In this document: positions 33,751 to 41,066 of the stretch, one piece after another
Numbering within the stretch: the first letter of the stretch is position 1
How the letters are laid out: each line of letters begins with the position of its first letter
NCBI GenBank assembly: GCA_028281925.1
Contig: JANQIX010000054.1
Span: forward strand, 1-64,000
DNA length: 64,000 nucleotides
Direction of reading: 5' to 3'
From: Alphaproteobacteria bacterium
GTDB taxonomy: Bacteria > Pseudomonadota > Alphaproteobacteria > DSM-16000 > Inquilinaceae
Notes under the pieces: generated by a model
Seen by the model: only the letters and a program-made list of their open reading frames with translations
Database searches by the model: none
Told to the model about the DNA's origin: nothing
Made by a program: the position numbers and the translations under genes

Positions 33751-34476
33751 ATGACAGCGCCGATGATCTTTCTCTTCACCGATTTCGGGTATGCCGGCCC
33801 CTATGTCGGTCAGATGAAGGCGGTATTGGCGGCCCGCGCGCCCGGCGTGTCCGTGATCGACCTGATGCACGATGCGCCAAAGTTCCGGCCTGAGCCTTCG
33901 GGCCATCTGTTGGCGGCGCTCGGTGGCCATGTCCCGGCGGGGTCGGTGGTCCTCGCCGTCGTGGATCCGGGCGTCGGCTCCGCGCGCCGGCCGTTGGCCT
34001 TGCACCTGGACGGCGTCTGGCTGGTGGGGCCGGACAACGGACTGTTCCAGCCCTGGCTGGCCTGCGCCGCCAGCATCGACGTCTGGGAGATCACATGGCG
34101 GCCCGAGCGGCTCTCCTCCAGCTTTCACGGCCGAGACCTGTTCGCCCCGGTTGCGGCAATGATCGCCTCGGGCCAGCCGGTGCCCGGAGACCCGATCGCT
34201 GCGCCGGCGGCACGCGCGAACAGCGGCCTGGGCGTGATCTATATCGACGGATTCGGCAATGCCATGACGGCCATCCAAGGCCGGGCGTTGGCGACGGAGG
34301 CAGTGCTGGAAGTCGGGTCGCGGCGGCTGTCCCGCGCCGACACCTTCAGCGCCGTCCCGCCGGGAACGGCCTTCTGGTACGTCAACAGCCTGGGGCTGGT
34401 GGAGCTTGCGGTCAACCACGGCAGCGCGGCCGCAGCACTGGACCTTGGGGTGGGAAGCCCTGTCGCGGTGGTCTGA
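33751..34476 (+). CDS. SAM hydrolase / adenosyl-halide type protein (DUF62)
   Basis: 241-aa protein of the SAM hydroxide adenosyltransferase family, related to fluorinase. The conserved FTDFG (Asp for ribose binding) is near the N-terminus, VVDPGVGS and GPDNGLF follow, and the SSFHGRDLFAPVAA block carries the family His and Arg-Asp. Members hydrolyse SAM to adenosine and methionine. The 23-residue insert that marks chlorinase/fluorinase enzymes was not seen, so hydrolysis is the better guess. Start at MTAPMIFLF; the second ATG is also possible. Confidence 0.85.
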   Translation: MTAPMIFLFTDFGYAGPYVGQMKAVLAARAPGVSVIDLMHDAPKFRPEPSGHLLAALGGHVPAGSVVLAVVDPGVGSARRPLALHLDGVWLVGPDNGLFQPWLACAASIDVWEITWRPERLSSSFHGRDLFAPVAAMIASGQPVPGDPIAAPAARANSGLGVIYIDGFGNAMTAIQGRALATEAVLEVGSRRLSRADTFSAVPPGTAFWYVNSLGLVELAVNHGSAAAALDLGVGSPVAVV

Positions 34477-34509
34477 GCCGCTGTGCGGCCCGTTCGGGCT
34501 GCGATGTGG

Positions 34510-34893
34510 TCAGCGCTGCGGTGATGGCCAAGCCGGCGACCGGAAACACTGGATTTCCACCAGATAGCCGGCCGGATCGCGCAGAAAGCAGTGGCGGATG
34601 CCGAAGGTCTCGTTGTCGGCGGGCGCCTTCTCGAAGGCGACACCCTGCCGACGGAGTTCCTCGTACCAGGCATCCACGTCCGGCGTGACCAGCGTGACGA
34701 TGACCGATCCGGTCTCTGAGGGCGCGCCCTTGTGGCTGCAGACGCCTATGAAGGCGTCGCCTGCCGCGCGATAAATGCGGCAGGCGCCCTGGTCCAGCAC
34801 CAGCGGGAGACCCAAGAGAGTGCCGTAGAAGCGGTCGGCCGCAGTCAGGTCGTCGGTATGAAGGAACGTGATCTGCTGATCGAAACCCGGCAT
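34510..34893 (-). CDS. VOC (glyoxalase/bleomycin resistance) family protein
   Basis: 127-aa single-module VOC protein. The metal ligands are in the expected places: His12 in ITFLHTDDL, Glu in RDPAGYLVEIQCF at the end, with FYGTLLGLPLVLDQG between. This is the size of a subunit of a homodimeric dioxygenase, isomerase or antibiotic-binding protein. Substrate unknown. Convergent with the SAM hydrolase gene. Confidence 0.85.
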   Translation of the reverse strand: MPGFDQQITFLHTDDLTAADRFYGTLLGLPLVLDQGACRIYRAAGDAFIGVCSHKGAPSETGSVIVTLVTPDVDAWYEELRRQGVAFEKAPADNETFGIRHCFLRDPAGYLVEIQCFRSPAWPSPQR

Positions 34894-35038
34894 CGGCTGG
34901 CCCTCCCCGATCGGCCTTTTCGGGCGAAAGGCGAACTCTAGGGTCGATCTTTGAAACCGTTAAGCTGTAGAATTCTAAGAAATCGCCGCATGCGAAAAAG
35001 CGGCGACATCCCATAGATGTCACGGAGGATACGCAGTC

Positions 35039-35515
35039 ATGCCCCGAGTCAGGCCGGCTCCGTCGATCAAGAATCCCGTCTTGCAGCGACTTTATGACTA
35101 TTGGGAGGGTAAGCGCGGCCAGCGGGCCATGCCGCGGCGGGACGAAATCGTGCCGGAGGACATCCGCGATCTGCTGCCCCACGCCTTCCTGATCGACGTA
35201 TCGGATGCCGCTCCGCGCTTTCGCTTCTCACTGTGCGGTCCGGACGTCGCCGATCTGTTCGGCATGGATCTGACGGGCAGCGCCCTGGAAGACATCGATC
35301 TGGCTGACGAGTATCGCGAGATCGTGCACGACTATGCCTTGGCGGCCGACAATCGGCGGCCGATCTGCACGCGGCATCACTTCGTGAACCGTACCGGTCG
35401 CTCACTGGATTATGAGCGGGTGTTGCTGCCGCTGCAGGACGCCGCCGGCGAAGTGCGCTGGCTGATGGGCGGGTTGGTCGGCAGTGCCAAACTATCGGCG
35501 GCTGCGGCGGAATAG
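35039..35515 (+). CDS. PAS_5-type sensory domain protein (copy 2)
   Basis: 158-aa stand-alone PAS-like protein. The N-terminus (LQRLYDYWEGKRGQRAMPRR) and the DEIVPEDIRDLLPHAFLIDV block are the family signature, followed by the FRFSLCGPDVADLFG pocket and a C-terminal DYERVLLPLQD strand. A GGAGGATA ribosome site precedes the ATG by ten bases. Homologous in layout to the proteins at 21589 and 40195. No output domain. Confidence 0.78.
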   Translation: MPRVRPAPSIKNPVLQRLYDYWEGKRGQRAMPRRDEIVPEDIRDLLPHAFLIDVSDAAPRFRFSLCGPDVADLFGMDLTGSALEDIDLADEYREIVHDYALAADNRRPICTRHHFVNRTGRSLDYERVLLPLQDAAGEVRWLMGGLVGSAKLSAAAAE

Positions 35516-35539
35516 CGCAGCGAGGGCGGCCCGGCAGGA

Positions 35540-35956
35540 TCAATCCGCCGCCACGGTGGCCTGCCGCCGCTCACGATAGACGAAATAGAGATTGCGCAGA
35601 TAGACGGCCAAGCCGCTGACCTGGCCGAGGATGATGGGGTATGCCTCAAGCCAGATGGCATAGGTCAGCATGACTATGCCCCCGCCGATGCTCAGGAACC
35701 AGAAGGCCAGGGGAATGACGCTGCGCCGCTCGCGCTCCGACACGGCCCACTGCACCAGGAACCGGGCACCGAAGAGCGCTTGGCCGAGAAAGCCGATGGC
35801 GGTCCAGATCGTCTCGTTGTCGAACACGGGTGTATGACCTTGCCAATTGGGAACGGGGATCGGCGCCTGATACGCCGGGACTGCCACCCCCTGCAACCGC
35901 TGTCGGCCGGCGTTAACGCCTTGGTCAGTCGCCTGCGTTAGGCTGGTGGCTGCCAT
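35540..35956 (-). CDS. LpxB N-terminal-domain (LAB_N) membrane protein
   Basis: 138-aa protein with three transmembrane helices. The block ETIWTAIGFLGQALFGARFL with VQWAVSERERRSVIPLAFW is the lipid-A-disaccharide-synthase N-terminal membrane domain that occurs alone in many Proteobacteria, often beside lipid A or glycosyltransferase genes. Here it stands alone and diverges from a lipoprotein gene. The first 30 residues are not part of the domain, so a start at MAATSLT (35956) is not certain. Confidence 0.82.
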   Translation of the reverse strand: MAATSLTQATDQGVNAGRQRLQGVAVPAYQAPIPVPNWQGHTPVFDNETIWTAIGFLGQALFGARFLVQWAVSERERRSVIPLAFWFLSIGGGIVMLTYAIWLEAYPIILGQVSGLAVYLRNLYFVYRERRQATVAAD

Positions 35957-35998
35957 TGGACGCGAGAGTCTCGCTGGCGTCCGATCGAAAGCCGCCCG

Positions 35999-36283
35999 AT
36001 GACCCTGATCCGCGCGTCGATCCTCATAGTGCTGCTTGCCCTTGGCGCTTGCGGCACGCGCATCGAGTACCGTGATCCCACGATCGCGGAATTCGTCGCG
36101 GGTGCGGCTTCCGGCGCGCTTGAGTCGACCCTGATGGGATCCCCCATTCCCTTCGGCGCCGTCACCGGTGCGGCGAAGACGATGGTCGAGATCCGCGGGC
36201 CCGTCTATTCCCAGTTTCCCGGACGCCCCAACTACCGGGGCAGCTGCGTCCAGCTGAGCGGATGCGTTTTTTCCGGGGAGTGA
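35999..36283 (+). CDS. Small lipoprotein, hypothetical
   Basis: 94-aa lipoprotein: signal peptide with lipobox LALGACG (Cys18), then a Gly/Ala-rich segment (FVAGAASGALESTLMG) and a C-terminal part with two Cys. No family recognised. The stop codon overlaps the CRP-like palindrome at 36279-36294, so that site reads from the end of this gene into the first small-RNA candidate. Confidence 0.6.
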   Translation: MTLIRASILIVLLALGACGTRIEYRDPTIAEFVAGAASGALESTLMGSPIPFGAVTGAAKTMVEIRGPVYSQFPGRPNYRGSCVQLSGCVFSGE

Positions 36284-36294
36284 TGGCCGTCACA
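36279..36294 (+). promoter_or_regulatory. CRP-like palindrome AGTGATGGCCGTCACA (site A)
   Basis: Imperfect dyad of the form WGTGA-N6-TCACW. Its centre lies exactly 42.5 bases before the first stem of small-RNA candidate A, the same as in sites B and C. A site near -41.5 of the transcript start is the class II activator position used by CRP/FNR proteins. Confidence 0.6.
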
Positions 36295-36324
36295 GCCAAG
36301 CGGGGTGAAGGCGGGCATTCTCCC

Positions 36325-36400
36325 GCTCGTGCCTTCCTCGTGCACATCTCCCTGCCTGGGTGACTTGGTCCCGGCGGCTTGCCGCCGGGACCCTTTTTTT
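36325..36400 (+). ncRNA. Putative anti-SD small RNA A
   Basis: About 75-nt intergenic element ending in a strong rho-independent terminator: 12-bp stem 36367-36378/36381-36392 and seven T. Its 5' part forms a small hairpin GTGC...GCAC whose loop carries CUUCCUC, followed by a single-stranded AUCUCCCUGCC. Both are complementary to Shine-Dalgarno sequences. Two sibling elements (B, C) share the sequence and the upstream palindrome spacing. No coding frame of note. The exact 5' end is inferred. Confidence 0.7.
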
Positions 36401-36465
36401 GGGCTGTGCTACGCTTCACGTACCCAAAACAAGATCTTGAGCGCGGCGTCGTCTGACGGTCGCGC

Positions 36466-36879
36466 TTATCTCTTGGACACCTCGAAGAACCGACCTGATC
36501 GGTGGAAAGAAGGCGGCAAGAGGCGGTCATGGCCCTCTTGGCGAGAGATTGGGGGCGGTGACTTGGTGCGGTCCGGCACGCGCCCGTCCAGTCCGAGGCC
36601 AAGAAAGCGCGTGACGCTGAGCCGGTCGCGGACCTGATACTCCGCCTGTTCATCCGACATGCCGCAGAGCGCCAGCAGCACCCGGATTTTGAACATCAGC
36701 ACCGGGTCAACCGGCGGCCGGCCGCCCTTGGGCCGGTCCGACCGCTGCAGCGCATGATCCAGGTCCGGCCGAAACAGCTCGAAATCGACCCCCGCCAGCA
36801 ATCGCTCCAACGGAGCGTCAGCTTCAGATAGCTGATCCAGGCGCTCGTCGCCGTCAAAGCAACCTGGCTGGTCCGCCAT
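36466..36879 (-). pseudogene. IS5-family transposase fragment
   Basis: N-terminal part of an IS5-group transposase: residues about 20-105 hold the DUF772-type helix block (PVDPVLMFKIRVLLALCGMS) and YQVRDRLSVTRFLGLGLDGR. After RVPDRTK the similarity ends at about 36560, and the remaining 30 residues are unrelated. The DDE catalytic domain is absent, and I see no matching inverted repeats, so it is a dead remnant. It lies between small-RNA candidates A and B and downstream of an orphan arsR. Confidence 0.8.
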
Positions 36880-37101
36880 CCGTCCCTTACTGCCGACATC
36901 GACAGGAAATCACGGATCACCACCCAAGGCGACCAGCTCTTCGAGGTGTCCCATCGCCGTCGGCCGCCGGCACTGGCAAGGCTGCCGGTCCGGCCTGTTC
37001 GCCGGGGTGTTGCTGAGATCTCGTCGCCACGGGGGGCATGGGTAGCCAAGCTGCCAATGGTCCCCTCGACCGAGAGCGCTGCGGACGGCCGCCGCAGCAC
37101 C
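36880..37101. other. Probable gene remnant between arsR and the IS5 fragment
   Basis: A 62-codon frame (minus strand, 36917-37105) starts inside the arsR stop as ATGA but has proline/arginine-rich nonsense composition. The stretch is probably debris of the former arsR partner or the IS end. No function is claimed. Confidence 0.3.
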
Positions 37102-37461
37102 TCATAAACCGCCGACGAGTGTCTTCAGCCGCTGGATTGTCGCCGGGTTGACGCAATAGCCGGGCTTGGGGCCGTCGACATCGCCGCGGATGAAGCCCTC
37201 TTGCTTCAGCACCTTGAGATGCTGCGACACCGTTGATTGCGCCAACGGAAGCTCATCGACGATCTCGCCGCAGACCGTCCAATCACGGGACAACAGGATA
37301 CGCAGAATCTTGATGCGCGTTGGATTGGCGATGGCTTTGGCCAGAGCCGCCAGCTCCGGGTCCGTGCTCACGTCGATCTCAGCATGGCCGGAGGCCGCAA
37401 AACGCCGATCATCCGCGATCCCGGCGTCCATTGCATCCAGCACATGAGTGTCTTGCGCCAT
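37102..37461 (-). CDS. ArsR family transcriptional regulator (orphan)
   Basis: 119-aa winged-helix repressor. The recognition region is VDELPLAQSTVSQHLKVLKQEGFI and the wing carries GDVDGPKPGYCVNP. One Cys precedes the helix (DWTVCGEIV) and one is in the wing; the full CVC metal box is missing, so metal sensing is doubtful. The first 35 residues are not conserved, and a start further in is possible. No intact target gene follows: 220 bases downstream begins the IS5 remnant. The regulated gene may have been lost by that insertion (inference). Confidence 0.85.
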   Translation of the reverse strand: MAQDTHVLDAMDAGIADDRRFAASGHAEIDVSTDPELAALAKAIANPTRIKILRILLSRDWTVCGEIVDELPLAQSTVSQHLKVLKQEGFIRGDVDGPKPGYCVNPATIQRLKTLVGGL

Positions 37462-38034
37462 GGGGCGACAGACTATCAGCGCCCGGGGCGCTCGGGAAGA
37501 TGGCCGCCCCGCGACCCGGCCCCCACTTTTGCCGCAGGAGGCCGTCTCTGCCCATCAGGCCCCAACAGCCCTCATGCAAGAAGCTTGGCTGCGGGATGAC
37601 ACGACAGCGCCCGGTCGCAGTGCAGGGTACGCAAGCAATGTCACGGGGCACTGCCTCATGCGGTGTAATCACTGCACAGATCGTTCCGCCATGTACGCCA
37701 TCGACACAAGCCTGTGCCAAGATACCAGCGACGCCGCGAACTGGAATGACTGAGCTATATTCTTTTGTAGTCGCCATCTCATGATCCCCATTGTCTTGGC
37801 AGTATCAACCTGTCTTGTAGAGTGTGATCGCGTTCGGCGACGATGACTATCTACGTGCTTGCGGCGTCGAGCATCCGCACTCAAATCGCAGATCTACGCC
37901 AAACGATGAGGTCGACATTTTGCAGGGAGATATCGGCGATCGCCCCTACCCATTCCGGCATTTCGCCAAGGCGTCGGTGCATCGACGCAGCAATCCTCCG
38001 CCACGAACAGAATCTGGAGAAAAAAAGCACCCCC
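37462..38034. other. Gene-free spacer
   Basis: About 570 bases upstream of arsR and before site B. A 123-codon minus-strand frame (37409-37777) overlaps arsR and has no ribosome site or recognisable domain. I assign nothing here; the arsR promoter must lie near 37462-37560. Confidence 0.45.
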
Positions 38035-38050
38035 AGTGATGGTCGTCACA
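38035..38050 (+). promoter_or_regulatory. CRP-like palindrome AGTGATGGTCGTCACA (site B)
   Basis: Same dyad as site A with one base changed in the spacer. Its centre lies 42.5 bases before the first stem of small-RNA candidate B. An AT-rich TAATAAT at 38070-38076 could serve as -10 element. Confidence 0.6.
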
Positions 38051-38080
38051 GCAAAACTCACAAATCTCAATAATAATCCG

Positions 38081-38153
38081 AATTGTGCCTTCCTCGTGCA
38101 CATCTCCCTGCCTGGAAACTTGGTCCCAGCGGCTCGCCGCCGGGACCTTTTTT
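38081..38153 (+). ncRNA. Putative anti-SD small RNA B
   Basis: Close sibling of A: the stretch from GTGCCTTCC to CCCTGCCTGG is identical, then the spacer is three bases shorter, and the terminator (38122-38153) has the GGTCCC/GGGACC stem base and six T. The upstream region between palindrome and RNA is not conserved, so the RNA and the palindrome are what selection has kept. Confidence 0.7.
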
Positions 38154-38214
38154 CTATGCGTATGGAAGAAAGCTCCATATAGCTTCAGATTTATTTTAAG
38201 AGTTTTTTCTCGAT

Positions 38215-38230
38215 AGTGACGGCCATCACT
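38215..38230 (+). promoter_or_regulatory. CRP-like palindrome AGTGACGGCCATCACT (site C)
   Basis: Perfect 16-base palindrome. Its centre is again 42.5 bases before the first stem of small-RNA candidate C. It starts 62 bases after the terminator of B. Confidence 0.6.
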
Positions 38231-38259
38231 GTGAGGCGCCCGCGTTTACTGCACTTTCC

Positions 38260-38338
38260 CGCTCGTGCCTTCCTCGGGCACAGCTCCCTGCCTGGGTGAA
38301 CTCGACCCCGGTGACTTCGGTCACCGGGGTTACTTTTT
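38260..38338 (+). ncRNA. Putative anti-SD small RNA C
   Basis: Third sibling. The 5' hairpin is GTGCC...GGCAC: the T-to-G change seen here lengthens the stem opposite the C that A and B leave unpaired, while the loop keeps UUCCUC. CUCCCUGCCUGG follows. The terminator is a different sequence with the same form (ACCCCGGTGA/TCACCGGGGT, 38305-38330, then T5). Conserved loops with variable stems are the pattern of a functional RNA family. Confidence 0.7.
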
Positions 38339-38406
38339 GCGAAGCGGGAGAAAGAGCCGCGGCGGCCAGAAAGGTCGTGATGGGAGCGCAGAGGTGTGCG
38401 CGACGC

Positions 38407-39123
38407 CTATTCGGCGGCGGGCGCGTCTGCCTTAGCGACCTCAGCGGCCGTCTGCGCCCCGGAGGCGGGCTTCAGTAGCCAAGCGAAAACAGCCGTCGCG
38501 ACGATGGCCCCGACGCACTGGGCGGCGATGAATGCCGGCGCATGCGCTGGCGCAATTCCGCTGAACGTATCGGTGAACGATCGCGCCACCGTGACGGCCG
38601 GATTGGCGAAAGAGGTCGAGGCCGTGAACCAATAGCCGGCGGTGATGAACAGGCCGACCGCAAAGGGGACCGCTTCCGGTCGCCATCTGAGCGTACCCAG
38701 GATCGTCGCCACCAGGCCGAAGGTCGCGACGGCCTCGGCGAACCACTGGTCGCCGCCGGTCCGGTTGTTGGTGCTGGTCTGAAATACCGCCTCCGCAAAC
38801 ATCACATGTGCCGCCCACACCCCGGCCAGCCCGCCTGCGACCTGAACCGCGACATAGGCAATGGCGGCAGTGCCTGCGATTTCCTTCCGCAACAGGAAGA
38901 CAAGCGTCACTGCGGGGTTGAAATGCGCACCGGAGATCGGCCCGAACACAAGGATCAGGACCACCAGAATAGCGCCGGTGGCGATCGTGTTGCCCAAGAG
39001 GGCGATCGCGACATTACCGTCCGCCAGCCGCTCGCCCATGATGCCGGAGCCGACGACGGTGGCCAGAAGCAAAGCCGTTCCCAGCGCCTCTGCCGAGAGG
39101 CGCCGGGTCAGGTCGAATGACAT
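38407..39123 (-). CDS. aqpS: MIP/aquaporin family channel (AqpS-like)
   Basis: 238-aa six-helix channel with both NPA boxes (HFNPAVT at about residue 67 and FANPAVT at about 173). It is the last gene of an arsR-arsC-aquaporin operon, five-odd bases after arsC. In Sinorhizobium an aquaglyceroporin takes the place of an ArsB/Acr3 pump and lets arsenite, made inside by ArsC, flow out down its gradient; the same role is inferred here. A C-terminal Ala-rich tail of about 20 residues is unremarkable. Confidence 0.85.
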   Translation of the reverse strand: MSFDLTRRLSAEALGTALLLATVVGSGIMGERLADGNVAIALLGNTIATGAILVVLILVFGPISGAHFNPAVTLVFLLRKEIAGTAAIAYVAVQVAGGLAGVWAAHVMFAEAVFQTSTNNRTGGDQWFAEAVATFGLVATILGTLRWRPEAVPFAVGLFITAGYWFTASTSFANPAVTVARSFTDTFSGIAPAHAPAFIAAQCVGAIVATAVFAWLLKPASGAQTAAEVAKADAPAAE

Positions 39124-39129
39124 CGTGGA

Positions 39130-39648
39130 TCAGGCTCCCACGGTTTCGCTGGCAGACGTCTTGCCGATATCGTCCAGACTCTTCTGCAGCCCCAGCATGT
39201 CCAGCGATTCCAGTCGCAGGCTGGCGAAGATCTTGATGCGGTTCTCCAGCTCCAGATAGACGCGCTTGAAGAACTGATACGCCCGGTCGTCCGGGCCGAT
39301 GAAGGCGGCCGGATCCTCCGCGCCCCAATGGGCCGACATGGGTTGTCCCGGCCATATCGGGCAGATTTCCGACGCAGCCTGGTCACACACCGTGAAGACG
39401 AAGTCGAGCGGAGGGCTGTCCGGCTGCGCGAACTCATCCCAGTTCTTGCTGCGGAGATCGTCCGTCTTGTAGTTGAGATCCTGCAGCAGCCGGAGCGTCA
39501 TCGGGTGGATTTCGCCCTTGGGATGGCTGCCGGCGGAGAAGGAGTTGAAGCGGCCGGGGCCCCAGCGGCGGAGTGCGCATTCGGCCATCACGCTGCGGGC
39601 GGAATTGCCCGTGCACAAGAACAGGACGTTGTAGGTTCTGTCGGTCAT
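39130..39648 (-). CDS. arsC: Arsenate reductase, low-molecular-weight phosphatase type
   Basis: 172-aa enzyme. The P-loop CTGNSARS begins at Cys12, and the fold continues with FNSFSAGSHPKGEIHP and a Cys in FTVCDQAASE. The CTGNSARS sequence is that of thioredoxin/mycothiol-type arsenate reductases rather than tyrosine phosphatases. It reduces arsenate to arsenite, which the product of the following gene (aquaporin) can release. It lies 139 bases downstream of its arsR and six bases before the channel gene. A C-terminal extension of about 35 residues (RIKIFASLRLESLDML) is common in this subgroup. Confidence 0.9.
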   Translation of the reverse strand: MTDRTYNVLFLCTGNSARSVMAECALRRWGPGRFNSFSAGSHPKGEIHPMTLRLLQDLNYKTDDLRSKNWDEFAQPDSPPLDFVFTVCDQAASEICPIWPGQPMSAHWGAEDPAAFIGPDDRAYQFFKRVYLELENRIKIFASLRLESLDMLGLQKSLDDIGKTSASETVGA

Positions 39649-39787
39649 GGGGCCTCACGCTCGGCTGAGTGTTGGGTCGACAGCGCGCATACTATAGGAA
39701 TTGCAATGTAGGAATTGTGACAGCGGCATATTTGTGGGGCTCGGCTTCGGCAGGATCGGTGTGCACGAGGCCATCCCTTTGTCACCG

Positions 39788-40126
39788 TCAGTCGCCGCAG
39801 GCCGGAAACACGGCGTCAAGCAACGGCGCGCAAATCTCAGGCTGTCCCCGGCAGCAGTCTTGCATCAGGAACCCGAAGAGCCGGCGCGTGCCCGCCAGAT
39901 CGATCGCGTAGATGATCGAGCGTCCGTCCCGCCGGGACTGAATCAGGCCGGCCTGCACCAGCAGGCTCAGATGGCTCGAAAGCGTGTTGTGGGGAATGCT
40001 GAGCGCACGCGCGATCTCCCCAGCGGCGATGCCGTCCTGCCCGCATTCGACCAGCAGTCGGAAGACCTTGAGGCGGCTTTCCTGCGCCAATGCAGAGAGT
40101 GAAGCGACCGCCGTTGAAATGTCCAT
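39788..40126 (-). CDS. arsR: ArsR arsenic-responsive repressor
   Basis: 112-aa winged-helix repressor heading the ars operon. The helix-turn-helix is AGEIARALSIPHNTLSSHLS and the wing SRRDGRSIIYAID. The C-terminal Cys91, Cys92 and Cys99 match the three-Cys arsenite site known from Acidithiobacillus-type ArsR, whereas the ELCVCDL site of the plasmid type is missing. Binding of arsenite should release the repressor from its own promoter. A good -35 lies upstream (see 40133-40161). Confidence 0.9.
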   Translation of the reverse strand: MDISTAVASLSALAQESRLKVFRLLVECGQDGIAAGEIARALSIPHNTLSSHLSLLVQAGLIQSRRDGRSIIYAIDLAGTRRLFGFLMQDCCRGQPEICAPLLDAVFPACGD

Positions 40127-40132
40127 ATGTCG

Positions 40133-40161
40133 AGAATTGATGAAATGAAAATGCGTGTCAA
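40133..40161 (-). promoter_or_regulatory. Likely arsR promoter
   Basis: On the minus strand a perfect TTGACA (40156-40161) is followed after 17 bases by AATTCT (40133-40138), which is a poor -10. The overlapping CGACATATG just before the start is partly palindromic and could be the repressor site. Confidence 0.45.
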
Positions 40162-40194
40162 GTGCTCCAGCCCCGTTCCCTCAGCGATGATCGG

Positions 40195-40719
40195 CTAGAG
40201 CGCGAACACCGGATAGTTGCAGGCGATGACCTGGAGACCGTCGCCGCGTCGAACCGGGCAAATGATGCGATGCCACCACAGAACATACTGAGCGTGTTCG
40301 GACAGGTTGGCGGTGTAGACGATGCGCTTGCGCGTTACTGCATCCAGATAGGTGCGACGGAAGAAGGCGCCGGTATCGCTCTTGAAGTTGCCGACCTGTT
40401 TGCCCGTCATGTCAAAGCCGGAGTTCGCGGCGATCTCCGACCCGTACAGCCGATAACGGAAGTCATCTTCCTCCGGCAGATAGTCGAGGATCATCAGGTA
40501 GCCGTACCAGGGCCGCAGCATGAACATGTCGAACTTCTCACGAAGCGCGACCTCGCCGACCGTCTTGACAGCCTGACAATAGGCCAGGAATGAGGCTGCC
40601 CCGTCGGGAAGGGAAAGGGGGACCGGGCCCTCCTCCGGATAATGGACACGGAAGCGCTCGGCATCGCTGGCGAGGTGGTCGATCAAACTCGGCGGCAGCC
40701 TTTCGTTACGCGTCTCCAT
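40195..40719 (-). CDS. PAS_5-like protein (copy 3)
   Basis: 174-aa soluble protein beginning METRNERLPPSLIDHLASDA. The central part (MLRPWYGYLMILDYLPEEDDFRYRLYGSEIAANSG) and the following DMTGKQVGNF match the pocket and linker of PAS_5-type stand-alone sensors, as in the proteins at 21589 and 35039. The end (WHRIICPVRRGDGLQVIACNY) is the last strand pair. The start at 40719 is chosen because the upstream frame is low-complexity. It points toward arsR but is separated by 68 bases. Confidence 0.7.
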   Translation of the reverse strand: METRNERLPPSLIDHLASDAERFRVHYPEEGPVPLSLPDGAASFLAYCQAVKTVGEVALREKFDMFMLRPWYGYLMILDYLPEEDDFRYRLYGSEIAANSGFDMTGKQVGNFKSDTGAFFRRTYLDAVTRKRIVYTANLSEHAQYVLWWHRIICPVRRGDGLQVIACNYPVFAL

Positions 40720-40868
40720 CGAAACACGTCTGGAACGCAGCCAAGTCGGGATTCGCAACGCTCGACCTCCCACAAGTTTCCGCGTCCGGCGTCCGGCCGG
40801 CATTGCGCACGCTGCCGCCGGCCGATCGACACCCCCCAAAGATGGAATACGAAGACCCTGCAACAGAC

Positions 40869-40884
40869 TGTGATGGCCATCACA
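40869..40884 (+). promoter_or_regulatory. CRP-like palindrome TGTGATGGCCATCACA (site D)
   Basis: A perfect 16-base palindrome identical to the CRP consensus half-sites (TGTGA-N6-TCACA). A perfect TATAAT lies at 40909-40914, so a transcript would start near 40920 with the site near -43. This is the best single promoter in the window. Confidence 0.65.
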
Positions 40885-40919
40885 GCGTCGTCGGCTGCCG
40901 ATGGCTAGTATAATTACCG

Positions 40920-40988
40920 CGCGTATCTATTGCGTTACTCCTGACTTGGACTTGAGGCCCCGCGGCGTAGGCCGGGGGCCACTTTTTT
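40920..40988 (+). ncRNA. Putative small RNA D
   Basis: About 70-nt intergenic element beginning a few bases after TATAAT and ending in a hairpin (stem formed by GGCCCC and GGGGGCC around 40957-40980) and T6 at 40983-40988. It lacks the CUUCCUC loop of A-C but shares the promoter palindrome and the short terminated form. No open frame of more than a few codons fits it. Between it and the next gene are 78 bases. Confidence 0.55.
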
Positions 40989-41066
40989 GCGAAGTTGAAC
41001 TGATTGTTGCGGGGAGTCAATATTAAGAGACTGACATAGAATCGGTCTGAATTAGGGAGAGCTCCG

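Noticed and set aside
37409-37777. Minus-strand frame of 123 codons upstream of arsR
   Set aside because: Overlaps the arsR coding start, no ribosome site, and random-looking composition.
36279-40884. CRP-like palindromes as parts of a mobile repeat (REP/BIME or IS ends)
   Set aside because: The constant spacing to RNA stems and the lack of target duplications or conserved sequence between palindrome and RNA fit operators better than mobile repeats.
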